In this document: positions 1 through 6,121 of the stretch, in pieces | Layout: every line of letters starts with the position of its first letter | Position numbering within the stretch: position 1 is the first letter of the stretch | Assembly: GCA_020056125.1 (NCBI GenBank) | Contig: JAGVIJ010000097.1 | Coordinates: 1 to 6,121 of the forward strand | Direction: 5' to 3' | Source: a bacterium | GTDB taxonomy: Bacteria > Patescibacteriota > Patescibacteriia > 2-12-FULL-60-25 | DNA length: 6,121 bases | Translations under genes and position numbers: made by a program | The notes under the pieces: model-generated | What the model was told of the DNA's origin: nothing | Seen by the model: the letters and a program-made list of their open reading frames with translations, nothing else | Databases searched by the model: none

Positions 1-204
1 GGATGCCGGATCAACGCCCTGCTCCAAGAGATAAGCCACGCGATAAGTCACCACGCGCGTCTTGCCCGAACCGGCTCCGGCTAAAACCAAACACGGCCCA
101 TCGCCACCTAAAACAGTGGCCAATTGTTCTTGGTTTAAATCCTGATGATAATTAATCCGCCGCGCGATTTGATTGTTGGAACTTTGCAACACAAACTCGG
201 CCAT
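1..204 (-). CDS. uvrD: UvrD/PcrA-type superfamily 1 DNA helicase, N-terminal fragment (runs off window)
   Basis: Only the first 68 codons are present; the gene continues beyond position 1. The fragment has the SF1A helicase layout: the Q-motif segment LNQEQ at residues 23-27, about 15 residues of linker, then the Walker A loop AGAGSGKT at residues 42-49, followed by RVVTYRVAYLL, the helix typical of UvrD/PcrA/Rep. Family members unwind DNA 3'-to-5' with ATP in nucleotide excision and mismatch repair or replication restart. Which of UvrD, PcrA or Rep this is cannot be decided from the N-terminus. The start is the ATG at 204-202; the 20 bases before it show no Shine-Dalgarno. About 20 residues precede the LNxEQ motif, slightly more than in E. 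coli UvrD, so a later start is possible but no nearby ATG supports it. It is the last of five co-oriented genes, 82 bp after mltG. Confidence 0.93.
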   Translation of the reverse strand, partial: MAEFVLQSSNNQIARRINYHQDLNQEQLATVLGGDGPCLVLAGAGSGKTRVVTYRVAYLLEQGVDPAS

Positions 205-221
205 ACGTCCGCAAGGTTACA

Positions 222-233
222 CTAAATGTTTAG
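222..233. repeat. Short near-palindrome upstream of the helicase gene
   Basis: CTAAATGTTTAG has two 5-bp arms (CTAAA/TTTAG) around 2 bases and lies 18-29 bp before the helicase ATG. It could be a small operator or part of a promoter, but arms this short in AT-rich DNA occur often by chance. Confidence 0.25.
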
Positions 234-249
234 AGACGGGTAGCTCGTG

Positions 250-283
250 CCGACGTCGGACGTAGGACGTTGGACGTAGGACG
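250..283. repeat. Heptanucleotide tandem repeat, unit GACGTNG
   Basis: Four exact-length 7-bp units run from 252 to 279 (GACGTCG, GACGTAG, GACGTTG, GACGTAG), with a partial fifth (GACG) at 280-283. Only the sixth base of the unit varies. The tract starts within a perfect 10-bp palindrome, CCGACGTCGG, at 250-259. It sits in the mltG-helicase gap, beginning 4 bp past the mltG stop. It has no U-tract and does not look like an intrinsic terminator. Another heptamer tract with a different unit lies at 2797-2898. Confidence 0.85.
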
Positions 284-286
284 ATT

Positions 287-1282
287 TTAATATCCAAACG
301 CCTTGATGCGATTCCGGCCGTGCTCTTCCAGCGTGCGCGCGAAATACGCTTTGCCTTCGGCATCAGTTAAAAAATACCAATAATCCGTGGCCGCCGGATG
401 CAGAGCCGCTTCCAACGAAGCTTGCCCGGGATTGCAAATGGGCCCGGGCGGCAAGCCTCTATATTTATAAGTATTGTAAGGCGATTCATTTTTAAGTTCC
501 TCATTAGTCAAACGCGAGCGGCCGCTTTGAATCACATAATTTAAAGTCGCATCCGATTGCAGAGCCATGCCGATCTTGAGGCGATTCATAAAAATTCCGG
601 CAATGATCGCGCGGTCCTCATCATGCTGCGCCTCTTTTTCGATTATGGATGCCAAGATAACCACATCGCCAAATGAACGCTGCTGCTCTTTGGCTGGCTC
701 CGCAAACTCCACGGTCTTTAATTGAAATTCCTGTAGCTGCCGACGCAATAATCCATCCGGCAATTCATCTGCCCACACGCGATAAGTATCCGGGAAAAGA
801 TAACCTTCGAGCGTTGTGCCTTTGGGCAAACCGCGCAAAAATTCAAACTCCTGCTCAAAACGCTCGGCTAAAAAATCGCTGAGCCGCACATCCACACCCG
901 CCTTTTTCAACAGCTCCTCAACATCTGTGATGATCCAACCCTCAATGATTCGCATGGTCAATTCTTGGCGCGTTGGTCCGCGCGCTAAAATTCGCACCAG
1001 TTGCGCGTAGCTCGTACCGTGCAAAAAATCATATTCCCCGGCCTTGGGTTGTTGTGCCGCTCGATTCAGCCGCGCATACAACAAATATTTAAATTTGGAA
1101 TCCACTAATTTTTTCTCCACCAAAATGTCCGCCACTTGATCAGCATTCACTCCGCTGGGAATCACCACATGCACCTGTGCGGCTCCGGGCAACGGCAAAC
1201 TAAACCACACTGCGGGCGCAAACCAAAAAAACGCAGCCAGAGCCGCGACCGTAACTCCGGAGAGAATCAATAACTTTTTCAT
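287..1282 (-). CDS. mltG: Endolytic murein transglycosylase MltG (YceG family)
   Basis: MltG cuts nascent peptidoglycan strands within the chain, leaving 1,6-anhydro-MurNAc ends, and is thought to set glycan chain length at the outer face of the inner membrane. The 331-residue protein is of usual length. Residues 1-33 form an N-terminal membrane anchor (KK followed by a hydrophobic run). Residues about 38-100 match the LysM-like subdomain (VVIPSGVNADQVADIL). The catalytic YceG domain follows: EGYLFPDTY at 159-167, ASIIEKEA at 211-218 with E215 aligning with the catalytic glutamate E218 of E. coli MltG, NRLKIGMALQSD at 233-244, and SPYNTYKYRGLPPGPICNPG at 267-286. All hallmark motifs are intact. 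The ATG overlaps the stop of the PAP2 gene (ATGA), which suggests translational coupling; no Shine-Dalgarno is visible. Both products act on cell-wall synthesis at the membrane, so the pairing makes functional sense. Confidence 0.97.
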   Translation of the reverse strand: MKKLLILSGVTVAALAAFFWFAPAVWFSLPLPGAAQVHVVIPSGVNADQVADILVEKKLVDSKFKYLLYARLNRAAQQPKAGEYDFLHGTSYAQLVRILARGPTRQELTMRIIEGWIITDVEELLKKAGVDVRLSDFLAERFEQEFEFLRGLPKGTTLEGYLFPDTYRVWADELPDGLLRRQLQEFQLKTVEFAEPAKEQQRSFGDVVILASIIEKEAQHDEDRAIIAGIFMNRLKIGMALQSDATLNYVIQSGRSRLTNEELKNESPYNTYKYRGLPPGPICNPGQASLEAALHPAATDYWYFLTDAEGKAYFARTLEEHGRNRIKAFGY

Positions 1283-1845
1283 GGATGCTGATGCAATTTA
1301 GCGGACGTTAGCAAATTCTTTTTGCGCAATTGTCCGTGCAAAAATCTTACCACTAAAAACGCTCCCACGCCCACCACCATGCCGCCCAAAATATCCGAAG
1401 GATAATGCACGCCCACAGCCACGCGCCCCAAACCCACCAACAAGGCGATGAGCAAGGCTACCACGCCCCAGCGTCGATCAACCCAAGCCAAGGCCGAGGC
1501 CATGGCAAAAGCCGCACTGGTGTGACCTGAAGGAAACGAAGAGTTGAATGGTATGGGAATCAGCCGCGTGATGTCAAAGCCCAAATCCGAAGGTAAAAAG
1601 AAAGGGCGCGGCCGCTCGACCAGCGCGGCGATGAGCGAGGTGAGCGCCAACGCCAACAATGCTGACCAAGCCATTTCAGATGCCGCATGCCGCCGCTCTG
1701 ACCGCGGACTGACAATTAGAAACAAGGCGAACCCCACAAAAATATAAATCAACCAGCGCGCCATAAAAATCGCCACGGCAATCATCAAAGGCGACGCCGT
1801 AGCCGCAGACTGAATGGTTTGAATAACTGGAATCTCAATCATCAT
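1279..1845 (-). CDS. PAP2-family membrane phosphatase (possible undecaprenyl-diphosphate or lipid phosphatase)
   Basis: This 188-residue integral membrane protein has about five hydrophobic segments (roughly 17-45, 58-76, 108-121, 126-140, 151-168). It carries the three-part PAP2 active-site signature: RPRPF at 78-82, PSGH at 105-108, and GR-x5-H-x3-D at R141/H147/D151. H108 and H147 would be the acid/base and phosphorylated histidines of the family. Two positions differ from the consensus K-x6-RP and SR-x5-H: the motif 1 lysine is A73 and the motif 3 serine is G140. Relatives dephosphorylate undecaprenyl pyrophosphate (BcrC/PgpB type), phosphatidate or phosphatidylglycerophosphate; the substrate cannot be read from sequence. 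The 4-bp overlap with mltG favours a role in recycling the peptidoglycan lipid carrier, which is inference. Two ATG codons stand in tandem at the start; I took the first. No Shine-Dalgarno precedes it. Confidence 0.92.
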   Translation of the reverse strand: MMIEIPVIQTIQSAATASPLMIAVAIFMARWLIYIFVGFALFLIVSPRSERRHAASEMAWSALLALALTSLIAALVERPRPFFLPSDLGFDITRLIPIPFNSSFPSGHTSAAFAMASALAWVDRRWGVVALLIALLVGLGRVAVGVHYPSDILGGMVVGVGAFLVVRFLHGQLRKKNLLTSAKLHQHP

Positions 1846-1866
1846 AAAAATTGAATCTTTATTATT

Positions 1867-1889
1867 CCTCCCCTTAGGTTAAGGGGAGG
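1867..1889. repeat. Perfect 10-bp inverted repeat (hairpin) between mutM and the PAP2 gene
   Basis: CCTCCCCTTA (1867-1876) and TAAGGGGAGG (1880-1889) are exact reverse complements around the 3-base loop GGT. Read on the minus strand it lies 47 bp beyond the mutM stop and 22 bp before the PAP2 ATG. Neither strand has a T-run directly after the stem, so it is not a classical intrinsic terminator. It may stabilise mRNA ends or be a copy of a dispersed REP-like palindrome. Purine-rich flanking sequence with further GGAGGGG and AGGGGGAG runs extends to about 1918. Confidence 0.8.
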
Positions 1890-1935
1890 CAGGAGGGGTT
1901 ATTTCATAAGAGGGGGAGAATAAAAGCAATCCATA

Positions 1936-2793
1936 TCAAGTTTGGCACTTGGGACAAAAATGCGTTCCGCGCTGAGCCAATCGAATCTTTTTTATAAGCG
2001 TGCCGCAAACCACACACGGTTTTCCAGCGCGGCCGTAAACGCGCAACTTCTTTTCAAACGCTCCGGCTTTGCCGCGCGCATCCACATAAGCATCCGCGCT
2101 GGTGCCGCGCGCTTGCACAGCCTCGCGCAAAACTTTTTTTATTTCTCGCGCCACCTGTCGGCGATCTTGTTCCGAAAGGCTGGCCAAGCGGCGCGTGGGT
2201 AAAATCTTGGCGCGAAAACAAATTTCATCCGCATAAATATTTCCAATGCCCGCGATATTCGTCTGATCCATGAGCGCCACTTTAATCTTGCGCGTCTTTG
2301 GGCTTTTTAGCCGCTCAACTAATTCCTGTTCTGAACTCTCCAAAGGTTCAGACCCATACGCCCCGAGGATTTTAACCAGCTCATCTTTGGCCACCACTTT
2401 CATATATCCAAACTGCCGCACATCTGACCAAACCACACGTACGGGCACGGCACTTGTCCGCCGTAGCCTTGGCGAAGGAGGATGCCGTGCCCCTACAAAA
2501 ATAAAAATCGCACGATCATGTTTTTGCGGTTGATAATTATGCCCGACCAAAATCAACCGACCGCTCATTTTCAAATGCGTGGTTAACGCTCCCCCATCGC
2601 TAAAACGCCAAACCAACAATTTAGCGCGCCGCTCAATCCGCTCGATCTTTTTACCACGCAAACTCTCAACAAACTTTTTACCCTTGGGACTTTCGCGGCC
2701 CGTACGCAATAAATCAACCTGGGCGATGCGCGCGCCAGCTAATTTCTGATTTAATTGTCGTCGAATGGTTTCGACTTCAGGTAATTCGGGCAT
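1936..2793 (-). CDS. mutM: Formamidopyrimidine-DNA glycosylase (Fpg/MutM) with an in-frame repeat-derived insertion
   Basis: Fpg removes 8-oxoguanine and ring-opened purines and nicks the abasic site by beta,delta-elimination. The 285-residue protein starts MPELPEVETIRR, giving the catalytic N-terminal proline (P2) and glutamate E3. K58 in ERRAKLL matches E. coli K57, and M76 in LKMSG is the first of the void-filling residues. SDVRQFG at 123-129 replaces the usual DPRRFG but keeps R126 and F128, the equivalents of E. coli R108 and F110. GIGNIYADE (182-190) belongs to the helix-two-turn-helix, and C260, C263, C280, C283 form the C-terminal zinc finger. Residues 100-119 have no counterpart in E. 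coli Fpg beyond about 4 residues and are encoded by a 58-bp palindrome (2439-2496). Removing the extra 16 would leave about 269 residues, the E. coli length. All catalytic residues remain, so the enzyme is probably active. No Shine-Dalgarno is seen; a heptamer array ends 3 bp before the ATG. Confidence 0.96.
   Translation of the reverse strand: MPELPEVETIRRQLNQKLAGARIAQVDLLRTGRESPKGKKFVESLRGKKIERIERRAKLLVWRFSDGGALTTHLKMSGRLILVGHNYQPQKHDRAIFIFVGARHPPSPRLRRTSAVPVRVVWSDVRQFGYMKVVAKDELVKILGAYGSEPLESSEQELVERLKSPKTRKIKVALMDQTNIAGIGNIYADEICFRAKILPTRRLASLSEQDRRQVAREIKKVLREAVQARGTSADAYVDARGKAGAFEKKLRVYGRAGKPCVVCGTLIKKIRLAQRGTHFCPKCQT
2439..2496. repeat. Palindromic repeat element inserted in frame within mutM
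   Basis: The outer arms are 14 bp with one mismatch: GTACGGGCACGGCA at 2439-2452 against the complement of TGCCGTGCCCCTAC at 2483-2496, with ten central bases perfectly paired. The 30-bp interior holds a smaller hairpin, CCTT-GGCG-AAGG (2467-2478), or alternatively CGCC (2459-2462) with GGCG (2471-2474). The element encodes mutM residues 100-119, rich in Arg, Pro and Ser, at a point where E. coli Fpg has a short turn. Its length and lack of stop codons in this frame let it pass through the gene. It resembles in concept the Rickettsia palindromic elements found within genes, though I see no sequence link to them. Only one copy is in the window, so its dispersed nature is inferred. Confidence 0.8.
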
Positions 2794-2796
2794 GGT

Positions 2797-2838
2797 TTCG
2801 AATTTAGAATCTCGAATATCGAATTTCGAATTTTGAGT
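2797..2838 (+). repeat. Heptanucleotide array, unit TTCGAAT, six copies (left arm)
   Basis: Six consecutive 7-bp units with no spacing error: TTCGAAT, TTAGAAT, CTCGAAT, ATCGAAT, TTCGAAT, TTTGAGT. It begins 3 bp upstream of the mutM ATG, so it occupies the position of the mutM ribosome binding site. With the facing array at 2871-2898 it forms a large imperfect inverted repeat around an AT-rich centre at 2839-2870. Confidence 0.85.
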
Positions 2839-2870
2839 TTAGTAATATTTTAATCAACTCATGGCGCGAC

Positions 2871-2898
2871 ATTCGACATTCGATCTTCGAAATTCGAA
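2871..2898 (-). repeat. Heptanucleotide array, unit TTCGAAT, four copies (right arm, inverted)
   Basis: On the minus strand this reads TTCGAAT, TTCGAAG, ATCGAAT, GTCGAAT, the same unit and period as the left array but in opposite orientation. Its first unit directly abuts the gpmI stop codon TAA (2901-2899). Transcribed from gpmI, the two arms could fold on each other, and the individual TTCGAA cores are palindromic themselves. Confidence 0.82.
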
Positions 2899-4476
<1,578 letters not shown>

Positions 4477-4517
4477 ATACCGCACAGAATACGCGTTTTG
4501 CGCCGAGTAGACAATGG

Positions 4518-4546
4518 TTGACAAAATCTCAAAAAACTGCTAGGTT
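4518..4546 (+). promoter_or_regulatory. Predicted sigma-70-type promoter for the plus-strand gene
   Basis: A perfect -35 box TTGACA (4518-4523), a 17-bp A-rich spacer and a weak -10 TAGGTT (4541-4546) preceded by the extended -10 dinucleotide TG (4538-4539, TGC-TAGGTT). Transcription would begin near 4553 and give a leader of about 68 nt. Good spacing, a consensus -35 and the extended -10 compensate for the 3-of-6 match in the -10. The region lies between the divergent starts of gpmI and the plus-strand gene. Confidence 0.65.
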
Positions 4547-4553
4547 GAGTTAT

Positions 4554-4581
4554 CTTCTCGGTTTGAAAGAACTTAGAGAAG
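4554..4581 (+). other. Possible hairpin in the leader of the plus-strand gene
   Basis: CTTCTC (4554-4559) can pair with GAGAAG (4576-4581) across 16 bases. A competing pairing exists between GAAGT (4578-4582) and ACTTC (4595-4599). Both stems are short. They fall near the predicted transcript start and ahead of the ribosome binding site, so a role in mRNA stability or alternative folding is conceivable but unproven. Confidence 0.25.
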
Positions 4582-4608
4582 TCATCCCTCGAAAACTTCA
4601 ACTCGTAT

Positions 4609-4615
4609 AAAGGAG
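4609..4615 (+). promoter_or_regulatory. Strong Shine-Dalgarno that fixes the start of the plus-strand gene
   Basis: AAAGGAG ends 5 bases before the ATG at 4621. It is the only clear Shine-Dalgarno in the window and settles both strand and start for the long plus-strand frame. The five minus-strand genes lack one. Confidence 0.85.
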
Positions 4616-4620
4616 ACCCC

Positions 4621-6121
4621 ATGACAGACAAGGATGGACGTTCGAAGGAAGATGTTGCCGACCCAGAGGCCGGCGACGTGGTCATGATCCCGGATCCGAT
4701 TCCGGGCGTACCGGAGAAGATGTCCGGTTCCGGCACCACGGAGCTGGATGTGGAGGAGCAGAGCGCTCTTGCACGCTTGGGCATGCAGTCGGATCCGCCC
4801 AAGGCCGATGCGACAGCGGCGCCCATCGAGTTCCAGCCAGGACTCCCGCCCGCCGAGCCAACGTCTGACGAAGACAGTGACGAAGCTGGCCAGAAAGCAG
4901 AGCCCTGCCAGCGTCTGGTCAAGGCGCCGGTCGGAGACGGATGGAACGTCATCCATTACTTCGACGGCGGCTGCGTCGTGCACGGCTCCTACGACCGTGT
5001 CGGTCACATGACGTTCCGCAACGGCGAGTCCGCGTTCTACGCCTATCGCAAAGGAAAAGAATTCTTCGTGGTGGGCGGCGTGGAAACCCCCACGGGTCTG
5101 CAGGAGGCTCCGGAAGATGCAGGGGAAATCTGTGGCACGACCGACGAAGTGCCCATCGAGGAAGATCTGGATCCTTGGCGGCCTGCTTCGCCGGCAGAGG
5201 AATCGCCAATCAGCGACTCCAATCCGCCGGGCTGTCCGGGTATTCAGACCCACTGCCTGCCTGATGGCAGGATTGTGGTGATCTTCAACGGTGAGCCTAG
5301 CCAACCCTTCGACGAAGTGGGAGCTGTCTCCTATGACGACAATGGTCGGCCTTACTTCGCGGCGCGGCAAGGCGACATGTGGTTCGTGCTTCATCACCCG
5401 GATGTCCACGGGCCGTTCGATGAGGTCTGGAACCTGACTTTCTATAAAGAAAAGTTGAGTTTTTTGGCCTCATACAACGACCAATTGGTCGCTGTCAATG
5501 CTCGCCTCGAAAGAAAGGAGGGATCCGTGTTCAAACCAGAGGATAAGCCAGCGCCGGTAGTGGAGCTGGTGAAGCCGGCGCTCGTGGTTACGCCGCCCGC
5601 CAAGCCAACTCCTGTTGCGCCACCGATCGCGGTGGTTCGCGCAGGCGAAGTGGCTCCGGCAAGCGGTCGGCCGTCAGCGGAGTTCGCTCTCGATCGGCTT
5701 GTCGCAAAGAGCCAGTCGAGTGCACCTGCTTGCTTCAGTCCGAGCGTGAACGAGCCGGTGTCCGAACCGATCGGCACGGTTCAGCCCCTGTTCCCCGCCA
5801 TGCTCACGACCGAGGAGGACAAGGGACGCATCGAGCGTTTGGCGCGCAGAATCTGGAAGGCGGTCTCGCGTCCGGCGCCCGCGACCGGCAAGAAGCTGAA
5901 GGTGAAGCGAGCCACGCCCAAGAAGGCCAAACCTTTCTTCAAGGTGTTCCTCGCAAGCTGTGCCCTAACCCTCCTCGCGGTGATCGGGGCCAGCGTCTCC
6001 CTGTGGTTCTGGGAGCCCGCGTCCCAGGACATCCAAGCGGATCAGCCGCAGGTCGTGGCTCCGGTGCGAACCGGTGTTGCGGCAACGGCACAGCCCACGG
6101 CCAAGCCTCACGTGTGCGTAC
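4621..6121 (+). CDS. Uncharacterised single-pass membrane protein with degenerate beta-rich repeats (3' end beyond window)
   Basis: I do not recognise this gene. The frame is open for 500 codons to the window edge. Residues 1-100 are acidic and low in complexity (many D, E, P, S). Three degenerate repeats follow: YDRVGHMTF...FYAYRKGKEFFVV (124-151), FDEVGAVSY...YFAARQGDMWFVL (230-257) and FDEVWNLTF...FLASYNDQLVAV (266-292). Repeats 2 and 3 are 36 residues apart, and DG-x-x-V-(I/V) strands precede repeats 1 and 2. The pattern recalls WD40-like/TolB-type propeller blades or WG repeats, but is too degenerate to assign. Residues 303-345 are a Pro/Val/Ala/Lys linker; 397-417 a likely charged helix; 424-441 strongly basic; 443-464 a hydrophobic membrane helix ending LWFW; then a Pro/Ala/Gln-rich tail. 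Positive charges before the helix predict a cytoplasmic repeat region and an outer C-terminus. Third positions are G+C rich (34 of 40 in codons 381-420, against 10 of 20 in the first 20 gpmI codons). Antisense frames here are shadows. Confidence 0.88.
   Translation, partial: MTDKDGRSKEDVADPEAGDVVMIPDPIPGVPEKMSGSGTTELDVEEQSALARLGMQSDPPKADATAAPIEFQPGLPPAEPTSDEDSDEAGQKAEPCQRLVKAPVGDGWNVIHYFDGGCVVHGSYDRVGHMTFRNGESAFYAYRKGKEFFVVGGVETPTGLQEAPEDAGEICGTTDEVPIEEDLDPWRPASPAEESPISDSNPPGCPGIQTHCLPDGRIVVIFNGEPSQPFDEVGAVSYDDNGRPYFAARQGDMWFVLHHPDVHGPFDEVWNLTFYKEKLSFLASYNDQLVAVNARLERKEGSVFKPEDKPAPVVELVKPALVVTPPAKPTPVAPPIAVVRAGEVAPASGRPSAEFALDRLVAKSQSSAPACFSPSVNEPVSEPIGTVQPLFPAMLTTEEDKGRIERLARRIWKAVSRPAPATGKKLKVKRATPKKAKPFFKVFLASCALTLLAVIGASVSLWFWEPASQDIQADQPQVVAPVRTGVAATAQPTAKPHVCV

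Noticed and set aside
1867..1889. Intrinsic terminator after mutM
   Set aside because: The stem is strong, but neither strand has a T-run directly after it; on the minus strand AATAATAAAG follows.
2270..2533. Plus-strand frame of 87 codons over the mutM palindrome
   Set aside because: It is the complement of the well-conserved mutM sequence; its residues reflect MutM read backward and no start signal is present.
250..2898. CRISPR array
   Set aside because: The repeats are 7-bp units without unique spacers or 20-40 bp direct repeats, and no cas genes are present.
4477..4524. A longer gpmI beginning at TTG 4524
   Set aside because: The extra 16 residues do not resemble the family N-terminus and would run through the predicted promoter of the divergent gene; the ATG at 4476 sits right before the conserved start of the enzyme.
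4480..4560. A gpmI promoter on the minus strand
   Set aside because: TTGAGA and 17 bp to TACTCG can be found, but the -10 matches only two of six bases, so I do not call it. A promoter must exist somewhere upstream of gpmI, but it is not identifiable.
4606..4611. TATAAA just before the plus gene ATG as a -10 box
   Set aside because: No -35 lies about 17 bp upstream and transcription would begin at or after the start codon; it merely overlaps the Shine-Dalgarno region.
4582..5409. A 275-codon minus-strand open frame opposite the plus gene
   Set aside because: It covers the plus gene's leader and ribosome binding site, its product is Arg/His-rich with no recognisable motif, and such antisense frames are common in G+C-rich coding DNA. 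The plus frame has an SD, promoter, repeats and a membrane helix.
5442..6032. Two minus-strand frames (5442-5777 and 5781-6032) in the 3' half of the plus gene
   Set aside because: They are short antisense frames within a continuous 500-codon plus frame, rich in Ala/Gly/Thr or Arg, with no SD and no motifs.

Overview
The window holds two unlike blocks. Positions 1 to about 4476 carry five minus-strand housekeeping genes; in the order they would be transcribed these are gpmI (independent phosphoglycerate mutase), mutM/fpg (8-oxoguanine glycosylase), a PAP2-family membrane phosphatase, mltG (endolytic murein transglycosylase), and the first 68 codons of a UvrD/PcrA-type helicase that leaves the window. 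All face the same way with gaps of about 80 to 105 bp, and the PAP2 gene overlaps mltG by 4 bp. This looks like a loose operon joining glycolysis, DNA repair and cell-wall carrier/glycan metabolism. None of the five starts has a visible Shine-Dalgarno sequence.

The block is rich in repeats. Two intergenic gaps contain tracts with an exact 7-bp period but different consensus units: GACGTNG between mltG and the helicase, and TTCGAAT between mutM and gpmI, the latter as two facing arrays that nearly fill the gap. A third gap has a perfect 10-bp-stem palindrome. A 58-bp palindromic element lies in frame inside mutM and adds an arginine/proline-rich stretch of about 20 residues just ahead of a DNA-contact loop.

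A divergent promoter region (4477-4620) separates this block from one long plus-strand gene. It has a consensus -35 with an extended -10 and a strong Shine-Dalgarno. The gene (4621 to the window end) stays open for 500 codons without a stop. The predicted protein has an acidic low-complexity N-terminus, three degenerate copies of a beta-rich repeat (FDxV...F...G...Y.A..G..WFVV), a Pro/Ala/Val linker, a basic segment, one membrane helix, and the start of an outer tail. I cannot name it. Its G+C-rich third positions and strong ribosome binding site differ from the minus-strand genes.

The organism is a bacterium. Dispersed palindromic and heptameric repeats inside and between compact housekeeping genes resemble what I have seen in candidate-phylum genomes from metagenomes (Patescibacteria-like, possibly Verrucomicrobia-like), but this is an impression from style and not a placement.
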